Numbered from the stretch's first letter, positions 7,923 through 15,837 are shown. The stretch is DNA of 34,956 bases from Raoultibacter timonensis (GCF_900240215.1 NZ_LT964681.1:782188-817143); one strand, 5' to 3'. The notes: a model not told the origin generated them from the letters alone. Translations and numbers: made by a program.

Positions 7923-8801
7923 TTATGCACACACGGCAACATGACTCCGCTGCCGTGGGGTGCCCTTCTCGTGCTCGAGCCGCGCACGCTCCCCCGACGT
8001 ATCGCCTGCGGCGAATTCGACGATGGGCACGCATCCCTTGAGCGTTCCGCATGTGCACGTGTGCTCTTTGACGATGCGCACGTCCACACCGTAGGTTTCC
8101 CTGAGCGAATCCTCGGTAACCACCTCATCGGGTGTTCCGAAGCGCACCCAATCGCGCGTGATGAGGCCCACCTTGGTGGCGCACAGAAACGCGTGATCGG
8201 GAAAATGGGTGGTCATGATGACCGAGATGCCTTCTTTCACCAAATGCGATATCTGGCGGAGCACCTTGACCTGGTTGCCGTAGTCGAGGCTTGCGGTCGG
8301 CTCGTCCATCACGAGAACCTCGGGTTCCTGAGCGAGTGAGCGCGCGATGAGCACCATCTGGCGCTCGCCGCCGCTGATCTGGGTGTAGAGCTTATCGGCC
8401 AAGTGGCTGATCCCCAAGCGCTCGAGGCATTCGGCTGCCTTTTCGGTATCGCGCTTCGAGGGCGAAGCGATCGGGCTGATGCGCGAAAGCCTGCCCATCG
8501 TGACCACATCGAGCACCGGGTAGGCGAACGGCGGCGTATGGTTCTGCGGCACGTAGCCTATTCTTTTCGCAAGCGTACGCGACGACCAGGTTGCTATGTC
8601 GTCGCCGTCGAGCGTGATCCTGCCGCCGAACGGCTTCAAGAACCCGAGCATGCTGCGAAAGAGCGTGGTCTTGCCCACTCCGTTCGGTCCGAGCAGGCAC
8701 AGCGCCTCGCCGGGCCCGATGGAGAAGGACACGTCCGAAAGCACGGTCACATCCTTGTACCCGCAGGTTACGTTTTCGAGTGCGAATTCTCTCATGTCCA
8801 T
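7923..8801 (-). CDS. ABC transporter ATPase, metal-chelate/cobalamin type
   Basis: 292 residues. Walker A GPNGVGKT (38-45), Q-loop VPQNH, signature ISGGERQ (142-148), Walker B VLVMDEP (162-168) and the switch His in MTTHF are all present, so it should power the adjacent permease. The FecE/BtuD class is indicated by YVPQNHTPPFAYPVLDVVTMGR. After the normal end of the domain comes an unusual tail of about 45 residues with Cys249, Cys251 and Cys257 (TCTCGTLKGC). Its start overlaps the permease stop; ATG at 8801 is chosen for the GGGGAAAG upstream, with a second ATG six bases on. The binding-protein gene starts 79 bases downstream. Confidence 0.9.
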   Translation of the reverse strand: MDMREFALENVTCGYKDVTVLSDVSFSIGPGEALCLLGPNGVGKTTLFRSMLGFLKPFGGRITLDGDDIATWSSRTLAKRIGYVPQNHTPPFAYPVLDVVTMGRLSRISPIASPSKRDTEKAAECLERLGISHLADKLYTQISGGERQMVLIARSLAQEPEVLVMDEPTASLDYGNQVKVLRQISHLVKEGISVIMTTHFPDHAFLCATKVGLITRDWVRFGTPDEVVTEDSLRETYGVDVRIVKEHTCTCGTLKGCVPIVEFAAGDTSGERARLEHEKGTPRQRSHVAVCA

Positions 8802-9847
8802 GTCTTCTTTCCCCGCGTGAGCAGATAGATGAAGAACGGTGCGCCGATGATCGCCGTGAGCACGCTTAAAGGCAGCTCGATGGCGAACAGGCAGCGGCAC
8901 AGATCGTCGATGACGAGCACGTACAGAGCGCCGAGCAGAAGCGACGCGGGAAGCAGCACTTTGTGGTTGGGCCCGACGATCATGCGCGCAAGATGCGGGA
9001 TCACGAGACCGACCCAGCCCACCATGCCGGCCGCTGCGACCGAAGCAGCGGTGACGAGCGTTGCGCAGAAGATGAACAGCGCCCGGATGAACTTCGTGTT
9101 CACGCCGAGCGCACGCGCTTCCTCGTCGCCGAAGGAAAGCGCATTGAGCTGGTTGCGGAACAAGAGCATGGGAACGATGCCGACGATAACGGGGGCCAAG
9201 AGCATGGGCAAATCCTCAATCCTCGTCGAAGAGAGGCCGCCCATGAGCCAGTAGGTGATCGAAGGAAGCTTGTCGTCGGGATCGGCAACGTACTTGGTCA
9301 TCGTAATGAATGCCTGGAACAGCGCCGTTACGACCATGCCGGTGAGCACAAGGGTGAGCGTCATCGAATCGCCCTTGCTCACCGCCGTGCTTACGAAGTA
9401 GGTGAGCAGCACCGCCACGATACCGCACACGAACGCGGAGAGTTGCACCACGTACATGTTGCCGCCCATCAAGAGCGCGAACGAAGCACCGAAACCGGCG
9501 CCCGCCGACGCGCCCAGCAGATCGGGCGACACCATCGGATTTTTGAAGAGCCCCTGATAGCTGGCACCGGCAGCCGCCAGCGCGGCGCCGATAACGAGCG
9601 CGGCTATAACGCGGGGGAAGCGAACCTGCATAACAACGGTAATATGCGTCGATTCGGAAAACGTCTCCATCCCGAACAGCTGGTTGGCGGCGACCTTAAG
9701 CACGTCGAGCACGGTCATGTCGTAGCGGCCGAGCGTAAACGATACGAGCACGGCGGCAACAAGGATTATCGTCAGAATGGCGATAATCGGAGCGCCCTTA
9801 AATCCGCCCCTTCCCCCCGAATGTTTCTTCACAATCCCCAAACTCAT
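8792..9847 (-). CDS. ABC transporter permease, FecCD/BtuC family
   Basis: 351 residues with about ten membrane segments. FecCD/BtuC motifs are VRFPRVIAALVIGAALAAAGASYQGLFKNPMVSPDLLGASAGAGFGA near the start (given here only as the family block), LTGM in the middle, and GMVGWVGLVIPHLARMIVGPNH plus PLSVLTAIIGAPFFIYLL near the end. It forms the membrane channel for the imported chelate. The ATG at 9847 has GGGAG immediately before it, which is too close; TTG two codons later would have better spacing, and the frame is open up to 9955. It is the first gene of the nitrogenase-like operon, preceded by a leader of about 210 bases. Confidence 0.9.
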   Translation of the reverse strand: MSLGIVKKHSGGRGGFKGAPIIAILTIILVAAVLVSFTLGRYDMTVLDVLKVAANQLFGMETFSESTHITVVMQVRFPRVIAALVIGAALAAAGASYQGLFKNPMVSPDLLGASAGAGFGASFALLMGGNMYVVQLSAFVCGIVAVLLTYFVSTAVSKGDSMTLTLVLTGMVVTALFQAFITMTKYVADPDDKLPSITYWLMGGLSSTRIEDLPMLLAPVIVGIVPMLLFRNQLNALSFGDEEARALGVNTKFIRALFIFCATLVTAASVAAAGMVGWVGLVIPHLARMIVGPNHKVLLPASLLLGALYVLVIDDLCRCLFAIELPLSVLTAIIGAPFFIYLLTRGKKTWT

Positions 9848-10060
9848 CTCCCGACCGGTTGCGGCATTCCCGTCTTGCGCGAACCTGCCTTCAACGAACC
9901 GCAGCAGCACCTTGTGCCGAACAGAGCACATCCCGCACCGGTTCGCGCTGAGCATGATGCAAACCTGCGCAGCGCGGCGTCCAACGTGAACTCGAGCCTT
10001 GCACTTCGCACCCTGTACCGAAAGGACAGGTTCCTGCGGTTCTTCAAATCTATCTTTCGA
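9848..10060 (-). other. Structured 5' leader of the transporter/nitrogenase-like operon
   Basis: About 213 GC-rich bases lie between the predicted transcription start and the permease start. Three inverted repeats tile the region. They are CCTGT/ACAGG (10012-10030), GCGCTG/CAGCGC (9945-9975) and CGAACCG/CGGTTCG (9895-9945), the last with an inner GTGC/GCAC stem at 9914-9929. This could be a riboswitch or attenuator. I could not recognise a known class, including the conserved boxes of the cobalamin element. Part of it could instead encode an extended permease N-terminus. Confidence 0.4.
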
Positions 10061-10067
10061 TTAGGAT

Positions 10068-10096
10068 AATATATCGTGATGAGTATAATATTTCAA
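10068..10096 (-). promoter_or_regulatory. Promoter of the transporter/nitrogenase-like operon
   Basis: On the minus strand TTGAAA (10091-10096) and TATATT (10068-10073) are separated by 17 bases, a near-ideal housekeeping-type promoter. A second overlapping pair (TTGAGA, 16 bases, TATTAT) lies slightly upstream. It sits in a sharply AT-rich island between GC-rich genes. Confidence 0.6.
10084..10089 (+). promoter_or_regulatory. Probable -10 box for the moeA-like gene
   Basis: A perfect TATAAT lies about 85 bases upstream of the moeA-like start, with only a poor -35 (TTAGGA) at 18-base-scale distance. It lies inside the spacer of the opposite promoter, so the two divergent transcripts probably compete or are co-regulated. 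Confidence 0.4.
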
Positions 10097-10173
10097 GATG
10101 AATTATTCTCAAATTTGGAGTATCCTTGCTTGATGTCATCGAGTTGCCGATGCGCATGACGATAGGAGGAATT

Positions 10174-11388
10174 GTGGGAGAGAAGATCATGGACGGGTTT
10201 CCGTCGCGGGAAGAGGCGCTTGCCGATTTCTTCGAGGCATGGGAGCCGCAAGGGGCAACGGAGCTGATCACGCTCGACGAATCGATTGGGCGGGTGCTTG
10301 CTCGCGACATGGTTTCAACCAACACGCTACCCGTCGTACGGGCTTCGTCGTTCGACGGCATCGCGGTAAAGTCAGCGGCGTTCAAGGACGGATTGCCCGA
10401 TACGAGCGCCTGGAAGCGCGGTATCGACTACGTGCGCGCCGATACCGGCGACGATTTCCCCGATGAATTCGACGCCGTCATCATGATCGAGAAAGCCGCC
10501 ATTCAACCCGACGAATCCGTCATCCTCGATGACGACGTGGAAGTCGAGCCCGGCTCGGGTGTGCGCCCAGCAGGATCAACGCTCAAAGCGGGAACTCCGC
10601 TTCTCAGCGCCGGAGCCGTCATTCGCCCGACCGATCTCGCCGCGCTCGCCATGGGCGGCGCCACCATGGTGCCCGTTCGCCGCAAGCCGCGCATCGCGTT
10701 CATCCCCACAGGCAGCGAACTCGTCGCCGCAGGCACCAAACCGCGCCGTGGCCAGAACGTCGACACGAACAGTCTCATGGTCAAGCATATGCTCATCGAG
10801 TTCGGAGCCGAACCGATCGTGTTCCCCATCGTCCACGACGATCCCGCCGAACTCGAGCGCGCTTTCGAGGAGGCGCTCGCCGTTGCCGACGCCGTGGTCA
10901 TCAACGGGGGCTCCGCAATCGGCGAAGAGGATTTCAACGTGCGCATGATCGAAAAGCGCGGCACCGTCGTGCACCATTACATCGCCGCCGTCCCTGGACG
11001 TCCGCTTATGATGGCGGTTGCCGACGGAAAGCCGGTGGTCGATCTGCCTGGACCCACGCTCGCCGCCTACTACGGATGCGAATGGTGCCTGCAGGCCATC
11101 ACCGCACGTATCCTCGGCATCCCGCGGCGATTGCGTCCGACGGTCACCGCAAAAGCTTCGGCCACCTCGGGCAGCGTACCCAAAATGGCGAACATCGGGC
11201 GCTGCGATCTCTTCCGCACCGAGGACGGCTACGAAGTCCGCTTCCACAACTTCAAAGCGGGAGAGCTTGCCGAATGCATGGTGTCGAACGCCCAACGCAT
11301 CTCGCCCATCGGCGAAGCGGGATGGCAGGAAGGCGATCTGCTCGAGGTGGAGCTTTTGCGCGGCGAGGAGTTCATCGAGGAAGCGTAG
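10174..11388 (+). CDS. moeA: MoeA-like molybdopterin molybdotransferase
   Basis: 404 residues with the MoeA domain order. SSFDGIAV (58-65, family SxxDGYAV) comes first, then the MoCF-biosynthesis domain with IPTGSELV, VDTNS and GGSAIGEEDF, then a C-terminal beta domain. MoeA inserts molybdate (or tungstate) into adenylated molybdopterin. The usual GLPGNP motif reads DLPGPTLAAYYG here, a variation I associate with MoeA paralogues in anaerobes, so the exact role is less certain than the family. GTG at 10174 follows a full AGGAGGA; an ATG at 10189 with GGGAGAG is the alternative. It is divergent from the transporter/nitrogenase-like operon and shares its promoter region, which hints at a shared metal signal. 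Confidence 0.85.
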   Translation: MGEKIMDGFPSREEALADFFEAWEPQGATELITLDESIGRVLARDMVSTNTLPVVRASSFDGIAVKSAAFKDGLPDTSAWKRGIDYVRADTGDDFPDEFDAVIMIEKAAIQPDESVILDDDVEVEPGSGVRPAGSTLKAGTPLLSAGAVIRPTDLAALAMGGATMVPVRRKPRIAFIPTGSELVAAGTKPRRGQNVDTNSLMVKHMLIEFGAEPIVFPIVHDDPAELERAFEEALAVADAVVINGGSAIGEEDFNVRMIEKRGTVVHHYIAAVPGRPLMMAVADGKPVVDLPGPTLAAYYGCEWCLQAITARILGIPRRLRPTVTAKASATSGSVPKMANIGRCDLFRTEDGYEVRFHNFKAGELAECMVSNAQRISPIGEAGWQEGDLLEVELLRGEEFIEEA

Positions 11389-11416
11389 GCGCAAAACGCA
11401 TACCGATTTCCCTATG

Positions 11417-11451
11417 AAAAAGCGGTGCCGCCCGAAAACGGTGCCGCTTTT
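11417..11451. terminator. Bidirectional intrinsic terminator
   Basis: AAAAGCGG/CCGCTTTT arms continue through two wobble pairs into CCG/CGG around an 8-base loop, with an A-run before and a T-run after. It lies between the convergent ends of the moeA-like gene and the exonuclease III gene and can serve both. Confidence 0.85.
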
Positions 11452-11473
11452 CACATCCAAGAATGCACAGTTC

Positions 11474-12262
11474 TCAAATATCGAGTTCGAGCGCGACCGG
11501 GCAATGGTCGCTGCCGAATACCTCGTCGTAGATGGAAGCGGCTTTCACCCGGGGCACCAGCTCGTCGCTCACGAGGAAGTAGTCAATGCGCCATCCCGCG
11601 TTGTTGGCACGGGCGTTGAACCGGTAGCTCCACCACGAGTACGCCCCCGTCAAGTCGGGATGCGTATGGCGAAACGTATCGGTGAAACCCGCTTCGATGA
11701 GCTCGGTGAACTTAGCCCGCTCCTCGTCCGAGAATCCCGCGTTGCCGCGGTTGGGGCCGGGGTTCTTCAGGTCTATCTCCTGATGCGCCACATTGAAATC
11801 ACCGCACATGACCACGGGCTTGGGGCTCGCCGTCTGCGCACCCGCTGGCACGCTGCCCGCTTCGAGTCCCTTGCAGAAGTCTCGGAACGCATCGTCCCAC
11901 TCCATGCGGTGATCGATGCGCGCAAGCTCGTTTTGGGCGTTGGGCGTGTACACGTCCACGAACCACAGTTCGGGAAATTCAAGGGCCACTACGCGCCCCT
12001 CGGTGTCGAGATGGGGCATACCGAGTTCGTGGATCGCCTGAAGGGGCTCCTCCTTCGTGAACACAGCCGTACCCGAATAGCCCTTGCGTTCGGCGTAGCT
12101 CCAGAAATCGTGGTAACCGGGCAGATCGAGATCGATCTGGCCTTCTTGGAGCTTCGTTTCCTGCAACGCGAACACATCGGCGTTGAACTCGGAGAATATC
12201 TCCTCGAAGCCCTTCTTCATAACGGCGCGCAGTCCGTTGACGTTCCATGAGACGAATCGCAT
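11474..12262 (-). CDS. xth: Exodeoxyribonuclease III (AP endonuclease family)
   Basis: 262 residues of the ExoIII/APE1 family, which repairs abasic sites and trims DNA 3' ends in the cytoplasm. Catalytic motifs are in order: SWNVNGLRA (Asn7), LQETKL (Glu35, metal ligand), YTPNA, CGDFNVAH (Asp/Asn) and GSDHCPV (Asp/His). Length is normal. The ATG at 12262 has GGGAG nearby; a TTG 15 bases upstream is in frame but has no ribosome site. A TATACT hexamer upstream (12299-12304 on this strand) may be its -10 box. The gene is transcribed alone, convergent with the moeA-like gene. Confidence 0.95.
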   Translation of the reverse strand: MRFVSWNVNGLRAVMKKGFEEIFSEFNADVFALQETKLQEGQIDLDLPGYHDFWSYAERKGYSGTAVFTKEEPLQAIHELGMPHLDTEGRVVALEFPELWFVDVYTPNAQNELARIDHRMEWDDAFRDFCKGLEAGSVPAGAQTASPKPVVMCGDFNVAHQEIDLKNPGPNRGNAGFSDEERAKFTELIEAGFTDTFRHTHPDLTGAYSWWSYRFNARANNAGWRIDYFLVSDELVPRVKAASIYDEVFGSDHCPVALELDI

Positions 12263-12336
12263 GTGCTTCTCCCGCAATCGGTTTCAGTGATCGCACCCAG
12301 TATACCGAAGAACGGTCGAAACTGCAGTGTACGGGG

Positions 12337-12375
12337 GTCTTCGAAGACTATGGTTTCAGTTGCCAGAAACCATAG
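12337..12375. repeat. Two adjacent palindromes near parS
   Basis: GTCTTCGAAGAC (12337-12348) is a perfect 12-bp palindrome. It is joined to a hairpin with perfect 10-bp arms CTATGGTTTC/GAAACCATAG and an 8-base loop (12348-12375). They lie between the end of the phosphonate operon and the exonuclease III gene. The hairpin could terminate the phn transcript, although no T-run follows. Confidence 0.5.
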
Positions 12376-12418
12376 CGCACGCGATTGTCGGGTGGACCGT
12401 TCGGTGCAAACCGCTCGA

Positions 12419-12434
12419 TGTTTCACGTGAAACA
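12419..12434. other. parS: parS site 1 (ParB-binding centromere sequence)
   Basis: TGTTTCACGTGAAACA matches the bacterial chromosomal parS consensus (TGTTNCACGTGAAACA). It extends to a perfect 20-bp palindrome (12417-12436). A half-site TGTTTCACG follows at 12443. ParB/Spo0J binds such sites to load condensin and segregate origins. It is intergenic, and 30 bases here (12418-12447) are identical to those at the second site. Confidence 0.9.
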
Positions 12435-12468
12435 TCTGTTCGTGTTTCACGCATTACAGGGAATCGCG

Positions 12469-13392
12469 TCATCGATTCGCAGCACGGTACCCTATATGCG
12501 GAACGCGACCGAAACGGCCGTGGTAGTCGGAGCCGCCGGTGCGCACGAGCCCATAGCGGTCGGCCAGCGTGTTGCACGTCGCCCAATCGCGAAGCCCGTG
12601 ATCGGGATGGTACTTCTCGATACCGCGCAACCCGCATTCCACCAGCTCGTCTACCAGGGCGTAGCTATCGAGCTGACCGGGATGGGCGAGGACCGCAACT
12701 CCCCCGTCTTCCACGATCGCCCGTACCGCATCGGACGCATCGACGTATTCGATATCGCGCACGCATATCCCCTCGCCCTTGAACAGCGAGCGATACAGAT
12801 CCTGATAGGCGTCTGAAGCGTACGGCTCGTCGGTCAACGCCGCCATAAGATGCTGCTTGTACAGAGCTGTCGAAGCGAGCGCAAGGGCATGCACCCTGTC
12901 GATATCGATATCGTAACCCGCTTCGAGAAGGCGGTCGAGCTGCCATTGCGAGCTGTCGTTGCGCCGCGCGAGCACGGGAGCGCACAGCGTTTCGACCGCG
13001 GGGGATTCGGCGGAAAGGCCGTATCCGAGGATATGCGCTTTCCGCTTCCGGCTGCTATCCCATGCGCTGATCTCCACGCCGCCGACGACCTCGACGCCGA
13101 AATCTGCGCCGAGCGCAATCGCCTCGTCGAGATGCGCCGTCGTATCGTGGTTTGTGAACGCGATATGCGAAACGCCCTGCTCCTTCGCCTGGGCGAGCGC
13201 TTCGGCAAAGGTGTCCGATCCATCGGAAACGGTCGTATGCACATGGAGGTCAGAGCGGGTTTTCAACGCATCGGCATCCTCAAGGTGTCGCAGAAGCGCT
13301 TCAGTCCCTGCGGCTTTCGCGCTGCGCGCAGCCTGCTGCAAGCAAGAGACCGGCCGGCCGGCCGCACGTCCATCTTTCACGTCGTGCTTCAT
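12469..13392 (-). CDS. phnPP: PHP-family cyclic phosphate phosphodiesterase of the C-P lyase pathway
   Basis: 307 residues with the PHP metal-binding motifs: SDLHVHTTVSDG (His50, His52, Asp57), FTNHD (His82), GVEISA (Glu107), AHILGY (His120), a HPGQ motif and GSDYHG near the end. It is the last gene of the phn operon and overlaps phnL by ATGA. From memory, a PHP enzyme in the E. lenta phn operon hydrolyses 5-phosphoribosyl 1,2-cyclic phosphate through both ester bonds to ribose 5-phosphate and phosphate. It thus replaces the metallo-beta-lactamase-type PhnP. Same family and same position make that the best assignment; orthology was not tested. The first ~45 residues precede the PHP core and may be disordered. 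Confidence 0.85.
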   Translation of the reverse strand: MKHDVKDGRAAGRPVSCLQQAARSAKAAGTEALLRHLEDADALKTRSDLHVHTTVSDGSDTFAEALAQAKEQGVSHIAFTNHDTTAHLDEAIALGADFGVEVVGGVEISAWDSSRKRKAHILGYGLSAESPAVETLCAPVLARRNDSSQWQLDRLLEAGYDIDIDRVHALALASTALYKQHLMAALTDEPYASDAYQDLYRSLFKGEGICVRDIEYVDASDAVRAIVEDGGVAVLAHPGQLDSYALVDELVECGLRGIEKYHPDHGLRDWATCNTLADRYGLVRTGGSDYHGRFGRVPHIGYRAANR

Positions 13393-14159
13393 ACCATCAT
13401 GCCTTCCTGCATGTTGAACTCCTTATCGCACAGGCCTTCCATGAACTCGAGGTCGTGGAAGATGCCGAGCATCGTGGTGCCCTGCCCCTTCAGCCGTTCG
13501 ATCAGTTCGCGAACCTTGATCTTCGAGGCGTTGTCGAGCGAAGCGGTCGGCTCGTCGAGCAGCAAGAGACGCGGTTGCTTGATCATCGCGGCAGCAATGT
13601 TGAGCCTGAGCTTCTCGCCGCCCGAGAACGTTCGCGGATACACGTCCCATAGGTCCTCCGCAAGGTCGAAATGACGCAGCATCGCCGACGTTTCGCGACG
13701 GCACTTCGCCTGGGCGTTGCATCCGTACGTCTCGATGGCGCTCTGCATGACGATATCATACGCGTTGCGTCGGGGCAGCACGCTCAAAAACTGCGAGACG
13801 TACCCGATTTCATGGGTGCGCAGATAGATCATCTGGCGCTGCGTCGCCTGCGCAAGATCGATTCTGCCGAACGCTGCCGAATCGTAGAGAATCGAGCCCG
13901 ACTCGGGTAGATTCGTACGATAGATGCAGCGCAGGATCGTTGACTTGCCGCTGCCGCTCCTCCCCGTAATGCCCACGAATTCGCCCGGCATGATGGAAAG
14001 GTCGATATTCGAGCATCCTTGGATACGGCGGTCGACGGCATGGATGGTAAACGATTTGGTAAGACCCGTGATCTTGAGCATCGGCGTCTGCTCGCCCTGT
14101 TCGACCTGCGCGGCCCGCGCAGTCTGCACGGCCTGCGCGCACTGTCCGTTCGCGCTCAT
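13389..14159 (-). CDS. phnL: C-P lyase ABC-type subunit PhnL
   Basis: 256 residues with Walker A GRSGSGKST, signature FSGGEKLR and Walker B LLLLDEPTASLD. The segment IGYVSQFLSVLPRRNAYDIVMQ is characteristic of PhnL (E. coli has VGWVSQFLRVIPR). PhnL works with PhnGHIM to form ribose-triphosphate alkylphosphonate from ATP and phosphonate. The start is chosen at ATG 14159, which overlaps the phnM stop (ATGA). The family core begins at MLKITG (14081), so a shorter 230-residue product is possible and the first 26 residues may be untranslated or extra. It ends in ATGA overlap with the PHP gene. Confidence 0.92.
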   Translation of the reverse strand: MSANGQCAQAVQTARAAQVEQGEQTPMLKITGLTKSFTIHAVDRRIQGCSNIDLSIMPGEFVGITGRSGSGKSTILRCIYRTNLPESGSILYDSAAFGRIDLAQATQRQMIYLRTHEIGYVSQFLSVLPRRNAYDIVMQSAIETYGCNAQAKCRRETSAMLRHFDLAEDLWDVYPRTFSGGEKLRLNIAAAMIKQPRLLLLDEPTASLDNASKIKVRELIERLKGQGTTMLGIFHDLEFMEGLCDKEFNMQEGMMV

Positions 14160-15703
14160 CGGAGCACCTGCGCTTCCCTGCGCGCTACGGGTGCCGACGC
14201 AACGTCGCACTCGACATCGACATCGACATCATGCCCGAGCAACGCCGCACTCGTTTCGCAACCGCGCGCCTCGTCCGCAAACAGCGGGTAGAGGCTGCGA
14301 TGGACGCAGCGTCCCCCCACGAACGAATCGGTCACTACGGGAACTGCGGGCTCGTCGGCTGCGCCACGCACAGGAAGCTTTCGCACCACCACGATGTCGG
14401 CGAGCTTGCCGACGGCGATGGAGCCCACCTCGCCGTCGATACCCGCAGCTTGGGCCGGGTTGGCCGTTACGAGCGCGAACGCCTCGGCAAGATCGAGGCC
14501 TACCGTTTTATGCAGGATGAACACCGCGCCGATCATAGCGGCGGGATAGTAGTCGCTGCACAGCATGTCGATAGCGCCCGCCTGCACCGCCTCGCGTGCC
14601 GAAAGGTTGCCCGAATGGGAATGGCCCATCATGACGTTCGGAGCCCCGGCGAGCGTATGCATGCCGCGTTCGCGGGCGCTGCGCGCAACCCCCATCGTGA
14701 TGGGGAATTCGGAAATCGCCGCGTCGAACGACTCCATTCGATCGAGCTTCTCGATCGAATCGTCATCGTGCGAAGCGACCGAAATGCCGCGACTCTGCGC
14801 CAGACGGGCCAGCTCGGTCATCTGCGCAAGCGAAAGCTTGTCGCTTTGCTGCTGCGTCTGTACGATGCGCGCCACCTCCTCGTCGCTGATATCGCGGTAG
14901 CCCTTGAGCGTGTCGCCGAAGATCTCGAGATCGCTGTACTGGCCTTGGCCGGGCGTATGGTCCATGAACGAGATCATGTCGACCGCGCCCGAAGCGATGA
15001 GCTCCTTGATCCGCTCGTAATGCCCGACCGCGTCGATCTCGATGCGCAGATGGAGTCGATGCCGAATGAGGTGCTCGCGCTCTTCCGCATCGCGCATCGC
15101 CGCCACCTCGTCGATCAGGCGCACGACGTTGTCGAAGTTGCGGATCGGCTTGTGATCGAAGATCGTCTCGCCGTACACCGAGAGCGAATGGTAGATCGTC
15201 GTGATACCGTGGGCAACGAGCTCCCGCTCGGCCTGGTAGAGCGAGGTGCGCAGATCCATAACGACGCTCGGTCGCGGGCTTGCCACCGTCTCGATGAAGT
15301 CGGAGTGAATGTCGATCATGCCGGGGGCCACGTAGGCGCCTCGCGCATCGATCACCACAGGCAGCGTCGGAGTTGCCGCATCGGCCGCGGAGTGCGCAGC
15401 AGGAGCGGCGTCTGACACACGGTCGGCAGCGAGCCCCGCAACGGCATCCGCGCGATGCCCGCCGTGCGCATGCCCGCCCGAATCGTGCCCGTCGATGATC
15501 GATTGCGCGTAGTCGACAAGTCCCCGGGAATTCGTTTCGAGCGCCGAATTGCCCAGGGCTTGCTCGCCGTCGGCAGGGCGGTATCCGGCACTCGGCCTGA
15601 TGGCCGCAATGCGACTGTTGCGCACGAACACATCATGTTCAGGCAGCACTGCATCTTCGCAGATCACCGTTCCCCCGGATATGATAAGAGTCGTATCGTT
15701 CAT
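14156..15703 (-). CDS. phnM: C-P lyase pathway amidohydrolase PhnM (triphosphate diphosphohydrolase)
   Basis: 515 residues, much longer than E. coli PhnM (about 378). The amidohydrolase core has APGMIDIHSDFIE (His133, Asp135), SFMDHTPGQGQY, ASHDDDS, GHSHSGNLS and LCSDYYP. PhnM releases diphosphate from the ribose-triphosphate phosphonate to leave the 5-phosphate substrate of PhnJ. The extra length is mainly an insert at about residues 41-115, rich in Gly, Ala and His (GHDSGGHAHGGH at 72-83), plus a C-terminal tail with many Asp/Glu. ATG at 15703 is chosen; an in-frame ATG at 15745 would add 14 residues. It follows phnK by 134 bases, the largest gap among the catalytic genes. Confidence 0.93.
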   Translation of the reverse strand: MNDTTLIISGGTVICEDAVLPEHDVFVRNSRIAAIRPSAGYRPADGEQALGNSALETNSRGLVDYAQSIIDGHDSGGHAHGGHRADAVAGLAADRVSDAAPAAHSAADAATPTLPVVIDARGAYVAPGMIDIHSDFIETVASPRPSVVMDLRTSLYQAERELVAHGITTIYHSLSVYGETIFDHKPIRNFDNVVRLIDEVAAMRDAEEREHLIRHRLHLRIEIDAVGHYERIKELIASGAVDMISFMDHTPGQGQYSDLEIFGDTLKGYRDISDEEVARIVQTQQQSDKLSLAQMTELARLAQSRGISVASHDDDSIEKLDRMESFDAAISEFPITMGVARSARERGMHTLAGAPNVMMGHSHSGNLSAREAVQAGAIDMLCSDYYPAAMIGAVFILHKTVGLDLAEAFALVTANPAQAAGIDGEVGSIAVGKLADIVVVRKLPVRGAADEPAVPVVTDSFVGGRCVHRSLYPLFADEARGCETSAALLGHDVDVDVECDVASAPVARREAQVLR

Positions 15704-15837
15704 GAAGCTTGCTTCCTTCTTTCGTATCGTTTCTTCTATCGGCATAGCACGGTTCACCGCCCGTCGCCTCGTTCGAGCAGGACGTCCGCGCTCGCTGAGC
15801 GGCGCAGCGGCGTTCGGCAACGAGGAGCGCCGTACCC

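Noticed and set aside
9848..10060. Cobalamin riboswitch in the operon leader
   Set aside because: The conserved boxes of the known element were not found by eye; only generic hairpins are visible, so no class is named.
14231..15415. A 394-residue open frame on the plus strand
   Set aside because: Antisense shadow of phnM, which carries clear catalytic motifs.
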